A DNA stretch of 64,000 nt. It comes from Burkholderia sp. FERM BP-3421 (lineage in GTDB: Bacteria > Pseudomonadota > Gammaproteobacteria > Burkholderiales > Burkholderiaceae). The stretch's first letter is position 1. Each line of letters begins with the position of its first letter. Both the position numbers and the translations under genes were made by a program. The stretch spans positions 3,782,001-3,846,000 of the forward strand of contig NZ_CP117782.1 of NCBI RefSeq assembly GCF_028657905.1. The letters are read 5' to 3'. The notes under the pieces were generated by a model. It made no database searches. It saw only the letters and a program-made list of their open reading frames with translations, and had not been told where the DNA came from. Positions 46,747-56,766 of the stretch are shown in pieces.

Positions 46747-47916
46747 TTATGCCGCGCCGGTCGAGCCCGCCACCGGCCGCCGTTCGAGCGACGCGGACCA
46801 CGCCGTGAGCGCGAGCGCCGCGACGGCGATCGCGGCGCCGAGCCACGGCAGCTGCCCGAGCGGCACGCCGGAACCGATCGCCATGCCGCCGAGCCAGGCG
46901 CCCGTCGCATTGCCGAGGTTGAACGCGCCCTGATTGAGCGTCGATGCGAGATTCGGGGCATGGCTCGCGCGGTCGACGATCAGGATCTGCAGCGGCGGCA
47001 CGATCGCGAAGGCGAGCACGCCCCACACGAAGATCGTCGCGAGCGCGGCGTACGGCTCGCGCATCGTCGCCGAGAACAGCGCGAGCACGACGCCGATCAG
47101 CGCGAGCGTCGCGAGCAGCGACGGCATGCGCCGCCAGTCGGCCAGCTTGCCGCCCGCGGTGCCGCCGATGGTGAGGCCGACGCCGAACAGCAGCAGCACG
47201 AGCGTGACCTGGTGCGGCGTGAAGCCCGTCACGTCCTCGAGGATCGGCGTGATGTAGGTGAACACGGAGAACAGGCTCGCCGACGCGAGCACGCTGATGC
47301 CGAGCACCATCAGCACCTGCGGGTTCTTCAGCACGCTGAATTCGCGCGTGATGCTGGTGCCGGGCATCTCCAGCTGCTTCGGCAGGCAGACCGCGAGCGC
47401 CGCCGCGGCGAGCACGCCGATGCCGGTCACCGCCCAGAAGGTCGAGCGCCAGCCGAACGCCTGCCCCAGCGCGGTGCCGAGCGGCACGCCGAGCACGTTG
47501 GCGAGCGTGAGGCCCGTGAACATCAGCGCGATCGCCTGCGCGCGCCGGTTCGGCGCGACGAGGCTGCTCGCGACCACCGAGCCGATGCCGAAGAACGCGC
47601 CGTGGCAGAACGCGGTGACGACCCGCGCGGCCATCAGCACCGCGTAGCCGGGCGCGAGCGCGCACAGCAGGTTGCCGACGATGAACAGGCCGATCAGCCC
47701 CATCAGCGCGCGCTTGCGCGGCATCTTCGCGGTCGCGACCGCGAGAATCGGCGCGCCGATCGTCACGCCGAGCGCGTAGCCGGACACCAGCATCCCCGCG
47801 GCGGGGATCGACACGCCGAGATCGCGCGCGACATTGGGCAGCAGGCCCATCACGACAAATTCGGTGGTACCGATACCAAAGGCGGCAACGGCAAGGGCGA
47901 GGAGAGGCAGGGGCAT
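46747..47916 (-). CDS. MFS exporter of the YdhP/AraJ type
   Basis: DHA1-family efflux protein. The start ALAVAAFGIGTTEFVVMGLL, with GTTEFVVMG, is the hallmark of the YdhP/NepI/AraJ group. The loop VATAKMPRKRALMG is the GxLaDrxGrrk equivalent. NLASTLNQGAFNLGNATGAW in helix 11 also is typical. 389 residues. Exports purine ribonucleosides, sugars or drugs in relatives; substrate not readable. Confidence 0.88.
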   Translation of the reverse strand: MPLPLLALAVAAFGIGTTEFVVMGLLPNVARDLGVSIPAAGMLVSGYALGVTIGAPILAVATAKMPRKRALMGLIGLFIVGNLLCALAPGYAVLMAARVVTAFCHGAFFGIGSVVASSLVAPNRRAQAIALMFTGLTLANVLGVPLGTALGQAFGWRSTFWAVTGIGVLAAAALAVCLPKQLEMPGTSITREFSVLKNPQVLMVLGISVLASASLFSVFTYITPILEDVTGFTPHQVTLVLLLFGVGLTIGGTAGGKLADWRRMPSLLATLALIGVVLALFSATMREPYAALATIFVWGVLAFAIVPPLQILIVDRASHAPNLASTLNQGAFNLGNATGAWLGGMAIGSGVPLGQLPWLGAAIAVAALALTAWSASLERRPVAGSTGAA

Positions 47917-48036
47917 CGCGGTGTGGGAGCAGGAGCGCCGCCGCCGTCACGGGCGGCGGGATGCGGCGCGCGGGCAGGACAGCCGCGATTCTAGCTCAGT
48001 AAAAACCCGGATGCAGGGCGCTGATAAGGGGTTGGA

Positions 48037-48696
48037 TCAGTCGCCGGGCGGCGGGGTGGGCGCGCCGTCCCAGGCGTTTTCGAACAGGCAGGCTTCGAGC
48101 GGCAGGCGGGCGGCCCAGCGGGTCTCCTCGAGCATCGGTTTCGCGTAGAACGCGTCGACGTGGCCGAGGCACAACACGGCGATCGGCTTCGCGCCGGCGG
48201 GCATCGCGAGCAGCGCGCGCAGCGCGTCGACGTCGAACAGCGACACCCAGCCCATGCCGAGCCCCTCGGCGCGCGCGGCGAGCCACATGTTCTGGATCGC
48301 GCAGGCGGCCGACGCGAGATCCATTTCCGGCAGCGTGCGGCGGCCGAACACATGTGCTTCGCGCCGGTCGGCGAGGGCGACGACGAGCAGCTCGCCGCAT
48401 TCGCGCACGCCTTCGACCTTGAGCCGCATGAATTCGTCGTGGCGCTCGCCGAGCGCATCGGCGGTGGCGCGGCGCTCGGCCTCGACGAGCGCGTGGATCC
48501 GCTCGCGCAGCGCGGGGGCGGTGACCCGGATGAAGCGCCACGGCTGCATGAAGCCGACGCTCGGCGCGTGGTGCGCCGCGCGCAGCAGGCGGGCCAGCAC
48601 GGCGGGGTCGATCGGGGCCGGGGTGAAATGGCGCATGTCGCGCCGCTCGAAGATCGCGCGGTAGACGGCGGCGATCGCGGGTTCGTCGAAACGCAT
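48037..48696 (-). CDS. bluB: 5,6-dimethylbenzimidazole synthase
   Basis: Flavin-destroying oxidase that turns FMNH2 into dimethylbenzimidazole, the lower ligand of cobalamin. Nitroreductase-like fold with the BluB features FERRDMRHFTPAPIDPAVLA, RAAHHAPSVGFMQPWRFI and CAIQNMWLAARAEGLGMGWV, where the SVGFMQPW stretch separates BluB from ordinary nitroreductases. 219 residues. Other cobalamin genes are not in the window. Single gene downstream of the YdhP-type exporter region. Confidence 0.93.
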   Translation of the reverse strand: MRFDEPAIAAVYRAIFERRDMRHFTPAPIDPAVLARLLRAAHHAPSVGFMQPWRFIRVTAPALRERIHALVEAERRATADALGERHDEFMRLKVEGVRECGELLVVALADRREAHVFGRRTLPEMDLASAACAIQNMWLAARAEGLGMGWVSLFDVDALRALLAMPAGAKPIAVLCLGHVDAFYAKPMLEETRWAARLPLEACLFENAWDGAPTPPPGD

Positions 48697-48797
48697 GGGG
48701 ACGGCGGCTGGAAACGGGTGGCGGCAAGATCCGCCACGATAGCAGACCGGCGCGGGGGCGGGCCCGGACGCTCAGGCGTCGAGGTCCGGGCGCGGGC

Positions 48798-49799
48798 TCA
48801 CGCGTGGCTGGGCAGCACGAGGTTGCGCGGCGCACCCTCGCTCCATGCGCGGATGTTGTCGAGCGTGGTCTGTGCGATCTCGGCCAGCGCCTCGCGCGTG
48901 AAGAACGCCTGGTGCGAGGTGACGATCACGTTGGGGAAGGTCAGGAGCCGCGCGAGCACGTCGTCCTGCAAGGGCTCGTCGGAGTGGTCCTCGAAGAACA
49001 GCCCGCCTTCTTCCTCATAGACGTCGAGTCCGAGATGGCCGAGCTGGCCGCTCTTGAGCGCGCCGATCAGCGCGTGCGCGTCGACGAGGCCGCCGCGCCC
49101 GGTGTTGATCAGCATCGCGCCGCGCTTCATCTGGGCCAGCGTGCCGGCGTTGATCAGGTGGCGCGTCGACGGCAGCAGCGGGCAGTGCAGGCTCACGATG
49201 TCGGATTCCGCGAGCAGGACGTCGCGTTCGACATAGTGCGCGCCGAGCGCGATCAGCGCGTCGTCGTACGGCGGCAGCGAGTGCACGAGCACGCGCATCC
49301 CGAAGCCCGCCATGATGCGCGCGAACACGCAGCCGATCAGCCCGGCGCCGATCACGCCGACGGTCCTGCCGTGCAGGTCGAAGCCGAGCAGGCCGTCGAG
49401 CGAGAAATCGCCGTCGCGGGTGCGCGCGACGGCGCGCGGCAGCCGCCGGTTGAGCGCGAGGATCAGCGCGACCGCGTGTTCGGCGACGGCATGGGGCGAG
49501 TAGGCGGGCACGCGCACGACGGCGAGGCCGAGACGCTCGGCCGCCGCGAGGTCGACGTGGTTGTAGCCGGCCGAGCGCAGCGCGATCAGGCGGGTGCCGC
49601 CGTCCGCGAGCCGTGCGAGCACGTTGGCGTCGAGCGAGTCGTTGACGAACGGGCACACCACGTCGTAGCCGTGCGCCAGGATCGCCGTCTCGGCGTCGAG
49701 GTGCGACGGCTGGAAATGCAGCCGATAGCCGAACGGTCGATTGGCCAGGTTGAACGAATCGACGTCGTACTGACGGCTGCTGAACACGATGACGCGCAC
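48798..49799 (-). CDS. ldhA: Fermentative D-lactate dehydrogenase (2-hydroxyacid dehydrogenase)
   Basis: NADH-dependent reduction of pyruvate to D-lactate. The N-terminal FSSRQYDVDSFN and the cofactor site GRTVGVIGAGLIGCVFARIM are typical; catalytic residues fall in IALRSAGYNHVDL (Arg), GLDVYEEEGGLFFEDHSDE (Glu) and TSHQAFFTREAL (His), in the order of E. coli LdhA. 333 residues. The GTG start at 49797-49799 is chosen because AGGAG lies seven bases before it; the longer open frame runs into an Arg-rich shadow. A LysR gene lies 44 bp upstream on the same strand. Confidence 0.93.
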   Translation of the reverse strand: MRVIVFSSRQYDVDSFNLANRPFGYRLHFQPSHLDAETAILAHGYDVVCPFVNDSLDANVLARLADGGTRLIALRSAGYNHVDLAAAERLGLAVVRVPAYSPHAVAEHAVALILALNRRLPRAVARTRDGDFSLDGLLGFDLHGRTVGVIGAGLIGCVFARIMAGFGMRVLVHSLPPYDDALIALGAHYVERDVLLAESDIVSLHCPLLPSTRHLINAGTLAQMKRGAMLINTGRGGLVDAHALIGALKSGQLGHLGLDVYEEEGGLFFEDHSDEPLQDDVLARLLTFPNVIVTSHQAFFTREALAEIAQTTLDNIRAWSEGAPRNLVLPSHA

Positions 49800-49843
49800 G
49801 GCCTTTCTCCTGCGGGTGGTGCGCGCAGTGTAACGCAGGCCGC

Positions 49844-50827
49844 TTATTGCAGGCCGGTGACGATCTCCGGCCGCTCGACCGCGCCCGATTCGCGCATGAA
49901 CGCGAAGTGGCCGTTCGCCTCGAGCTTCTGGCCGCCGAAGTGGTAGAGCGCGTGTTCGACGAAGCTGCGCGTGCGCGCCGGCAGGAACTGGCGGTTCGGG
50001 TAGACGATCGACAGCTGGGTGTCGGGGTCGTCGACCCGGAATTCGCCGAGGATCCGCACCAGCTCGCCGCTTTCCAGCGCCTCGGCGATGAAGCTCTCCG
50101 GCAGCAGCGCGACGCCGGTGCCGGCCAGCGCGGCCGCCCGCACCATCCAGTTGCTGTTGACCGTGTAGGTCGGGTGCAGCGACACCAGGTGGGTGAAGTG
50201 CTCGGGGTCGGAGAGGCGCCAGTTGGTGCGGTGCTGGTCGGCCGACAGCGTGATGAAGGTGTGGCGCGACAGGTCGTCCGGGCGATGCGGCTCGCCGTGG
50301 CGCGTGACGTAGTCGGGCGACGCGCACAGGGCCAGCGTGTTCGGCGCGAGCGCGTGGCCGATCAGCGCCGGATTGCCGTCGAGGCGGCTGCCGGTCACGA
50401 TGCCGACGTCATAGCCGGCGTCGAGCACGTCGACCGGCCCTTCGGCGATCGTCAGCTGCACCGTGACTTTCGGATATTGGCGACGGAAGCTGTCGACGAG
50501 CGGGGTGACCTTGACCGGACATAGCGAGCCGGAGATCACGACCCGCAAGGTGCCGACCGGCTCCCGCACCGCGTGCGCGACCGATGCTTCGAGATGATCG
50601 AATTCCTCCAAGAGCGCCCGGCAGCCGTCGAGATACCGCGTGCCGGCTTCCGTCAGCGCGAGATTGCGCGTCGTGCGATGGATGAGACGCGTGTTCAGGT
50701 GCGCCTCGAGCATTGCGATCGAGCGGGTGACGAGTGCGTTCGAGACGCCCAGCTTGCGCGCGGCGCGCCGGAAGCTTTGCAGTTCGGCGACGCACACGAA
50801 CACCCGCATGGTTTGAATTTGGTTCAT
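49844..50827 (-). CDS. LysR-family transcriptional regulator
   Basis: N-terminal HTH: MNQIQTMRVFVCVAELQSFR, KLGVSNALVTRSIAMLEAHL, and TRLIHRTTRNLALTEAGTRY, of the CrgA/DhaB-type subgroup. Residues about 90-300 form the effector domain (GTLRVVISGSLCPVKVTPLV). 327 residues. Same strand as ldhA, 44 bp away, probably co-transcribed or controlling it. Upstream lies a 785-bp AT-richer gap to the aminotransferase gene, so it could also act on that region. Confidence 0.92.
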   Translation of the reverse strand: MNQIQTMRVFVCVAELQSFRRAARKLGVSNALVTRSIAMLEAHLNTRLIHRTTRNLALTEAGTRYLDGCRALLEEFDHLEASVAHAVREPVGTLRVVISGSLCPVKVTPLVDSFRRQYPKVTVQLTIAEGPVDVLDAGYDVGIVTGSRLDGNPALIGHALAPNTLALCASPDYVTRHGEPHRPDDLSRHTFITLSADQHRTNWRLSDPEHFTHLVSLHPTYTVNSNWMVRAAALAGTGVALLPESFIAEALESGELVRILGEFRVDDPDTQLSIVYPNRQFLPARTRSFVEHALYHFGGQKLEANGHFAFMRESGAVERPEIVTGLQ

Positions 50828-51612
50828 TTGGTTTCGGCCCGTTTGAATGATTATGTAGTGTTTTACTGCCCTGCTTTACTGCTCCTGCCATAAGGCAGGC
50901 CGCCGCTGTCGGATCAACGCCGGCACCGCCTTAATTCGAAATATCGATTGCCGGGCAAATTGTTCAATAAGGCGGTGGGACTAGTCAACTGCATACTTCA
51001 TCAGGGTATCGGGAAATAAACCCGGCGCGGAGTGAAACAGCAAGATCCGCGCGTCGGCGGAGGGGAGGATTTTTTCCCGACACCCATGGAAATTCGCGAG
51101 ATTCTAATGGTGCGCCTCACGTACAATTTTGTTCATTTTTCTTTTATTTTTATGTAAGTTGATGAACAAAAAGAAGATTTTGTTTTATTGTATGCGTGCA
51201 TGTGCATCGAGTTTAGCGTGAGAAGGTCGAAGGCATTGCGGATGGCGGAACGCATGATTGATTTTTTGGGCGCGCAGCGGAATTGCTGCACTGCACCGTA
51301 TGATTGATGTTTGTCAGCTTGATGAATTATTTGTTTGAGGCCGGGCAATCGAATTTGCGCGGCGTCGGGCGCACGGCGCGAGCGGAATTTCCGACCGGGA
51401 AGCGCATTTGCCGCGCGTGAAACCGGATCCGGATCGCTTATCGGGAATCGGAAATGTCCGGCGAATGGGTTTGGCTTATGCGCGGCGCGCGGCCCGGCGT
51501 GCGCGGCCGCACCGCCGCGCGCGCCGGGGCTTGCGCATTCGGGCGGTTCCGGGAATGATCGATCACTTCGCCGCCGCCCGCGCGGCCCGTCCAACCCGTT
51601 CCGCTGCGCCCC
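50828..51612. other. AT-rich non-coding stretch with inverted repeat
   Basis: About 785 bases without a supported gene. The centre (51100-51260) is very AT-rich for this genome. TTTTGTTCAT at 51127-51136 and ATGAACAAAA at 51162-51171 form a 10-bp inverted repeat around a T-rich 25-nt spacer, either a hairpin or a pair of binding half-sites. The region separates a leftward LysR gene from a rightward aminotransferase and probably holds both promoters. Confidence 0.55.
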
Positions 51613-52821
51613 ATGTCCACCGATTACTCGCCGATTCCGTGTCCCGTCGTCGTGTCGCTCGACGCGATCCTGCCCGAAGAACCGCTGCTGATGATGGGCG
51701 CCGGCCCCGTGCCGATCCCCGCCGCGGTCGCCAAGGCCAACACGATCGTGATCAACCACCTCGGCGCGACCATGGCCAAGGTGATCGAGCAGGTGAAGGA
51801 GATGGCGCGCTACGTGTTCCAGACCCGCACCAAATGGGTGCTGGGCGTCGCCGGGCCCGGTTCCGCCGCGATGGAGATGGCGATCTCGAACCTGGCGTGG
51901 CGCGGCACGCGCGTGCTGTCGATCCGCAATGGCTTCTTCAGCGCGCGGATGGGCGAGATGGCGACGCGGGTCGGCGCCGAGGTCGCCTACCTGGAGGTGC
52001 CCGATCGCAGCGTCGCGAGCCTCGACGAGATCGCGTTGGCGATCGCGCGCGAGCGTCCCGAAATCGTCACGATCGTGCACGGCGAAACCTCGAATACGGT
52101 CTGGAACCGCGACCTGAAGGACGTCGCGGCGCTCGCGAAGGCCGCCGGCGCGCTGGTGGTGGTCGACGCGGTGTGCACGCTGTCGACCATGCCGCTCGAC
52201 ATGGACGCGTGGGGCATCGACGCCGTGATCACCGGCGGCCAGAAGGGCCTGTCGTCGATTCCGGGGGTGTCGCTGATCGCGTTTTCCGACGCCGCGTGGG
52301 AGCGCATGAAGAGCCGCCCGGAGCCGAACGCGCACTGGTGTCTCGACATGTCGCTCGCCGAGAATTTCTGGCACAACGCCGGCTACCACTACACGGCGCC
52401 GGTGTCGGGCGTGTTGGCGCTGCACGAGGCGCTGCGGCTCGTCTGCGCGGAAACGCTGGAGAACCGCTACGCGCGCCACCAGCGCTGTTCGGCGGCGCTG
52501 CAGGCGGGCGTGGCGGCGATGGGGCTCGCGCTGTACGCGCCCGAGTCCTGCCGCCTGAACTCGGTGGTCGGCATCGAGGTGCCCGAGGGGCTCACGCCCG
52601 GCCTGATCTGCGGGCACATCTCGAAGCATCACCAGGTCGAGATCTCGGGCTCGTTCGGCTTGCCGATCGTGCGGATCGGCCAGATGGGCGAGCAGTGCCG
52701 CGAGCACAACCTGTTCCGCACGCTGCATGCGTTCGGCCGCACCATGGTCGACCTGAAAGTGCCGGTGGATCTGCCCGCCGGCGTGGCGGCGCTCGAGCAG
52801 GAGCTGTCGCGCCGCGGTTGA
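51613..52821 (+). CDS. Class V aminotransferase (pyridoxamine-pyruvate / alanine-glyoxylate type)
   Basis: PLP enzyme with small fold-type I domain. MGAGPVPIPAAVAKANTIV at the N-terminus, GPGSAAMEMAISNLAWRG, and VDAVCTLSTMPLDMDAWGID lead to the PLP lysine at residue 211 in ITGGQKGLSSIPGVS. 402 residues. The sequence most resembles pyridoxamine-pyruvate aminotransferases, which take part in vitamin B6 breakdown; serine/alanine-glyoxylate aminotransferase is the alternative. No further B6-degradation genes are adjacent. Confidence 0.85.
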   Translation: MSTDYSPIPCPVVVSLDAILPEEPLLMMGAGPVPIPAAVAKANTIVINHLGATMAKVIEQVKEMARYVFQTRTKWVLGVAGPGSAAMEMAISNLAWRGTRVLSIRNGFFSARMGEMATRVGAEVAYLEVPDRSVASLDEIALAIARERPEIVTIVHGETSNTVWNRDLKDVAALAKAAGALVVVDAVCTLSTMPLDMDAWGIDAVITGGQKGLSSIPGVSLIAFSDAAWERMKSRPEPNAHWCLDMSLAENFWHNAGYHYTAPVSGVLALHEALRLVCAETLENRYARHQRCSAALQAGVAAMGLALYAPESCRLNSVVGIEVPEGLTPGLICGHISKHHQVEISGSFGLPIVRIGQMGEQCREHNLFRTLHAFGRTMVDLKVPVDLPAGVAALEQELSRRG

Positions 52822-52845
52822 CGCAGGCGCGAAGCCGCCCGCGCG

Positions 52846-54285
52846 TCAGCCGACCTGCAGCGGCTGCGCCGGCGCGGCGGCCGTCCGCCGGATCCGCAGC
52901 GCCACCAGCACGCCGCTGAGCGCGACGAGCGCGGTGCCGGCGAGCGCCGCGCGCAGGCCCTGCTCGGTCGCGAGCGCGAGCGCCGCGCCGTGCTTGCCGA
53001 GCGTGCCGTGGTTGGCGAGCGCGACCAGCGCGGCGAGCCCGAGCGCGCTGCCGATCTGCTGGGCGGTCGACGCCATGCCCGACGCGACGCCTTGCTCGCG
53101 CGGCGCCACGCCGCTCGCGGCGGTGATCCACATCGCGGTCCAGGTGATGCCCTGGCCGACGCTCAGGATCGCGATGCCGGGCAGGAGCAGCGCGAAGCCG
53201 CGTCCGGCCGGCAGCGCCGCCACGATCCAGCCGAGTCCCAGCGCGCCGAGCGCGAGCCCGGCGGCGAGCGTCGCGCGGGCGCCGAGGCGCGGCAGCAGCC
53301 GCGTCGACAGATGGATCCCGACGGTGCACAGGAGCGTGGCCGGCAGGTAGGCGAGGCCGGTCTGCAGCACGCTGTAGCCGTACACCTGCTGGTAGTAGAG
53401 CGCGAGGAAGTAGTACTGCGCGCCGAAGCTGCTCATGAACACGCAGGTCAGCACCATCGCGGCGCGCAGGTTCGGGTTGCGCAGCAGGTGCAGCGGCATC
53501 AGCGGATCGCGGCCGCGAAGCTCGATCACCACGAACAGCGCGAGCAGCGCGACCGCGCCGGCCAGCGCGGCCGGCACGGGCGGCGCGAGAAAGCCGCCGT
53601 CCGGTCCCTGCACCAGCCCGAACACGAGCAGGGTCGCGCCCGACGTGACCGTCAGCGCGCCCGCGAGATCGAAGCGGCGCGCGCGTTCGCGCGGCGCGTC
53701 GCGCGGGATCAGCGCGCCCGCGGCGAGCGCCGCCGCGCCCGACAGCGGCGCGCAGGCGAAGAAGATCGCCTGCCAGCCGAAGCCCTCGGTCAGCACGCCG
53801 CCGAGCAGCGCGCCGAGCGCGAGGCCCGCCGCCGACGCCGCGCTCCAGATCGCGAGCGCGCGGTTGCGCGCCGGGCCCTCGGCGAAGTGCGTGTTGATCA
53901 GCGCGAGCGTCGCGGGGAACAGGAAGGCGCCGCCGAGCCCCTGCGCCGCGCGCGCGGCGATCAGCGCGCCGCTCGTCGGCGCGAGGCCGGCCGCGAGCGA
54001 CGACAGCGCATAGAGCGCCTGGCCGAGCACGTACATGCGGCGGCGGCCGAGCAGGTCGGTCGCGCGGCCGCCGAGCAGCAGCGCGCCGCCGAAGGCGACC
54101 GTATAGGCGCTGATCACCCATTGCAGCTGTTGCGCGGAAAACCGCAGCGCCGCGCCGATCGCGGGCAGCGCGACGAACACGATGGTGGCGTCGAGCGCGA
54201 TGATCAGCTGCGCGAGCGCGAGCAGCGCGAGCATCCAGGCGGTGCGGCGGGAGGAGTGGGCGGGAAGCGTGGCGCAGGCCGTCAT
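52846..54285 (-). CDS. MFS drug efflux protein (DHA2, EmrB/QacA-like)
   Basis: Fourteen-helix exporter of 479 residues. IIALDATIVFVALPAIGAAL is the DHA2 motif D1, and GGRATDLLGRRRMYVLG is motif A. RAAQGLGGAFLFPATLALIN is motif B; GALLGGVLTEGFGWQAIFF is motif C, the antiporter motif. Divergent from a LysR gene 106 bp away, likely its activator or repressor. Substrate unknown. Confidence 0.92.
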   Translation of the reverse strand: MTACATLPAHSSRRTAWMLALLALAQLIIALDATIVFVALPAIGAALRFSAQQLQWVISAYTVAFGGALLLGGRATDLLGRRRMYVLGQALYALSSLAAGLAPTSGALIAARAAQGLGGAFLFPATLALINTHFAEGPARNRALAIWSAASAAGLALGALLGGVLTEGFGWQAIFFACAPLSGAAALAAGALIPRDAPRERARRFDLAGALTVTSGATLLVFGLVQGPDGGFLAPPVPAALAGAVALLALFVVIELRGRDPLMPLHLLRNPNLRAAMVLTCVFMSSFGAQYYFLALYYQQVYGYSVLQTGLAYLPATLLCTVGIHLSTRLLPRLGARATLAAGLALGALGLGWIVAALPAGRGFALLLPGIAILSVGQGITWTAMWITAASGVAPREQGVASGMASTAQQIGSALGLAALVALANHGTLGKHGAALALATEQGLRAALAGTALVALSGVLVALRIRRTAAAPAQPLQVG

Positions 54286-54391
54286 GATCGAAAGGGGAAG
54301 TGTACGGAGCCGCCAGTCTGATCTATGCTTTCATGCTGATAAATGGCTGCTTGTTGCTTTCAGTAATGAGAAAAATCATGGATGGCGAACG

Positions 54392-55303
54392 ATGGACCTG
54401 AATGCGGTGCGCATGCTGGTCAAGGTCGCGGAGACGCGCAGTTTCACGGCGGCGGCCGCCGCGCTCGCGCTCACCCAGTCGGGGCTGTCGCGCGCGATCG
54501 GGCGGCTCGAGACCGAGCTGGGCGTGCGGCTCCTGCATCGGACCACGCGCAGCGTGAGCCTCACGCCCGACGGCCAGCTGTTCTACGAGCGCTGCGCACC
54601 GTTGCTGGTCGAATTCGACGCGGCCGAGCAGCTGCTGGTCGATCGCCGCTGCGCGCCGTCCGGCCCGCTCAAGATCACGACGCCGCTCGCGCTCGGCCGC
54701 ATCGTGCTGTTGCCCGTGATCGCGGGCCTGACCGCGCGCTATCCGGATCTGCAGGTCGAGGTGTCGATGACGGACCGGGTGGTCGACCTGACCGAGGAAG
54801 GGTATGACGCGGCGATCCGGCTCGGGGCGGTGCAGGATGCGCGGATCATCGCGCGGCCGCTCACGGCGCTGCGCTGGGTCACGGTGGCCGCGCCCGCGTA
54901 TCTGAAACGGCGCGGCACGCCCGCGCATCCCGACGCGCTGGAGGCGCACAACTGCATCGTGGTGCGCAACGCGCGCACGGGCAAGCCGGTGGACTGGCAG
55001 TTCCGGATCGACGGGCGGCTCCGGCGTTTCGCGGTGCGCGGCAACCTGACCTTCGACATCGGCGACGCGCTCGCGCAGGCCGCGCTGCTCGGGCACGGCA
55101 TCGCGCACGTGCCCGCCTTCATGGTCGACGACGCGCTCCGGCGCGGGCAGCTCGTGCCGCTGTTCGAGGACTGCGTGCGCCGGCCGATGCCGGTGTCGCT
55201 GGTCTACCCGCCGTCGCGGCAGTGTTCGCTGAAGATCGGCGCGCTGGTCGGCGCGCTCGCGGGCGTCGACGGCGCGCCGCCCGCATGGGCCGAGGGGCTG
55301 TAG
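54392..55303 (+). CDS. LysR-family transcriptional regulator, divergent from DHA2 exporter
   Basis: HTH region MDLNAVRMLVKVAETRSFTA, ALALTQSGLSRAIGRLETEL and GVRLLHRTTRSVSLTPDGQL; effector domain from about residue 90 (PLKITTPLALGRIVLLPVIA). 303 residues. The ATG at 54392 is the family start; an upstream frame to 54182 runs over the exporter start region. Divergent orientation suggests it regulates the DHA2 exporter and itself. Confidence 0.92.
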   Translation: MDLNAVRMLVKVAETRSFTAAAAALALTQSGLSRAIGRLETELGVRLLHRTTRSVSLTPDGQLFYERCAPLLVEFDAAEQLLVDRRCAPSGPLKITTPLALGRIVLLPVIAGLTARYPDLQVEVSMTDRVVDLTEEGYDAAIRLGAVQDARIIARPLTALRWVTVAAPAYLKRRGTPAHPDALEAHNCIVVRNARTGKPVDWQFRIDGRLRRFAVRGNLTFDIGDALAQAALLGHGIAHVPAFMVDDALRRGQLVPLFEDCVRRPMPVSLVYPPSRQCSLKIGALVGALAGVDGAPPAWAEGL

Positions 55304-55315
55304 CGGCGGGGCCGC

Positions 55316-56527
55316 TCAGGCGGCCGCGCCGCTGCCGCGCGGGCGCGCCTGGCGCTGGAACATCAGCACCGACAGCACGACGCCGGCCGCCGACGCGGCG
55401 GCGGCGAGCAGGAACACCTGCGGATAGCCGAACGCGCCCGCGACGTAGCCGGCGAGCGGCCCGGTGAGGCCGAGCGACAGATCGAGGAACACCGAGTAGG
55501 CCGACAGGGCCGCGCCGCGGCTCGCGGGCGGCACGAGCGCGACCGCTTCGACGCCGAGCGCGGGGAAGATCAGCGCGAAGCCGAAGCCGGTCAGCGCGGC
55601 GCCGGCGAGCGCGACGTGCGGCAGCGGCGCGAGCCACAGCAGCAGCAGGCCCGCGCATTCGAAGGCGAACGACACGATCGCGACGCGGAAGCCGCCGTAG
55701 GTCTTGATCGTGTTCGCGAACAGGAGGCGCGCGCCGATGAACAGCGTGCCGAACACGGTCAGCGACAGCGCGGCGTTGTCCCAATGGCGCGCCGCGTAGT
55801 ACAGCGTGATGAAGGTCGCGATCGAGCCGAAGCCCGCGGAGCCGAGCGCGAGGCCCAGGCCGTGCGGCAGCACGCGCGTGAACACGCTCGCATAGGACAT
55901 GCGCTCGCCGTGCACGACCGGCACCGGGGCGATCAGGCGGGCCAGGTGGTAGCCGCCGGCCGCCAGCGCGATCACGAGCGCGCCGATCAGCGCCGGGTTC
56001 AGCGCGTGCGCGATCGCGACGCCGAGCGGCGCGCCGAGCGCGAGCGCGCCGTAGGTCGCGATGCCGTTCCACGAGATCACGCGCGCGTTGTGGGCGATGC
56101 CGACCCGGCCGATGCCCCACAGGATCGCACCGGTGCCGACGAGGCTCTCGCCGACGCCGAGCACCAGGCGGCTCACGACCAGGAGCGCGAGGCTCGCGGC
56201 CGGCCAGCGTGCGAACAGCAGCGCGATCAACAGGCAGGCGCCGCTCGCCGCGCAGCCGACCAGGCCGCGCAGCACCGTGCGCTTCGGACCGAGCGTGTCG
56301 GCGAAGCGGCCGGCGAGCGGGCGCGACGCGAGCGTCGCGAAGTACTGCACGCTGATCGCCGCGCCGGCGACGATCGCGCTGAAGCCGAGGTCGTCATGCA
56401 CGAAGCCCGGCAGCACCGCGAGCGGCAGGCCGATGGTCAGGTAGCAGATGAAGGTGAACGAAACGACGGAGACGATCTGAAGTGTCGTCTTGAATGCGCT
56501 GTGAGAGGCGGCGGAGTCGGTAGACAT
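55316..56527 (-). CDS. MFS transporter, YhhS-like
   Basis: Twelve-helix protein of 403 residues. [20 protein letters not shown] and [20 protein letters not shown] match the YhhS/YfcJ group of putative arabinose or drug exporters. [20 protein letters not shown] is helix 4. It converges with the LysR gene and is divergent from xdhA; a 239-bp spacer separates it from xdhA. Substrate unknown. Confidence 0.87.
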   Translation of the reverse strand: MSTDSAASHSAFKTTLQIVSVVSFTFICYLTIGLPLAVLPGFVHDDLGFSAIVAGAAISVQYFATLASRPLAGRFADTLGPKRTVLRGLVGCAASGACLLIALLFARWPAASLALLVVSRLVLGVGESLVGTGAILWGIGRVGIAHNARVISWNGIATYGALALGAPLGVAIAHALNPALIGALVIALAAGGYHLARLIAPVPVVHGERMSYASVFTRVLPHGLGLALGSAGFGSIATFITLYYAARHWDNAALSLTVFGTLFIGARLLFANTIKTYGGFRVAIVSFAFECAGLLLLWLAPLPHVALAGAALTGFGFALIFPALGVEAVALVPPASRGAALSAYSVFLDLSLGLTGPLAGYVAGAFGYPQVFLLAAAASAAGVVLSVLMFQRQARPRGSGAAA

Positions 56528-56766
56528 GGGGACGGATCAAGGGGGGCGACGTGCCGGTGGCGAAAGGCGAATTCTTGCATGGAACCGGTCCGCATGCAGG
56601 GACCGCTTAGTTACCCGTTGTCGAGACGACATATCGCCGCGGCAATATGACCCGCATGTGTCACCGGCTATGGGTTCGCGAAATTGACGGTGATAGCGTT
56701 CGAACATGAGCACAACAAGGGCCGGCGCACGACCGGCTTGCCCCGCATCCTCCCGGACGATCCCAG

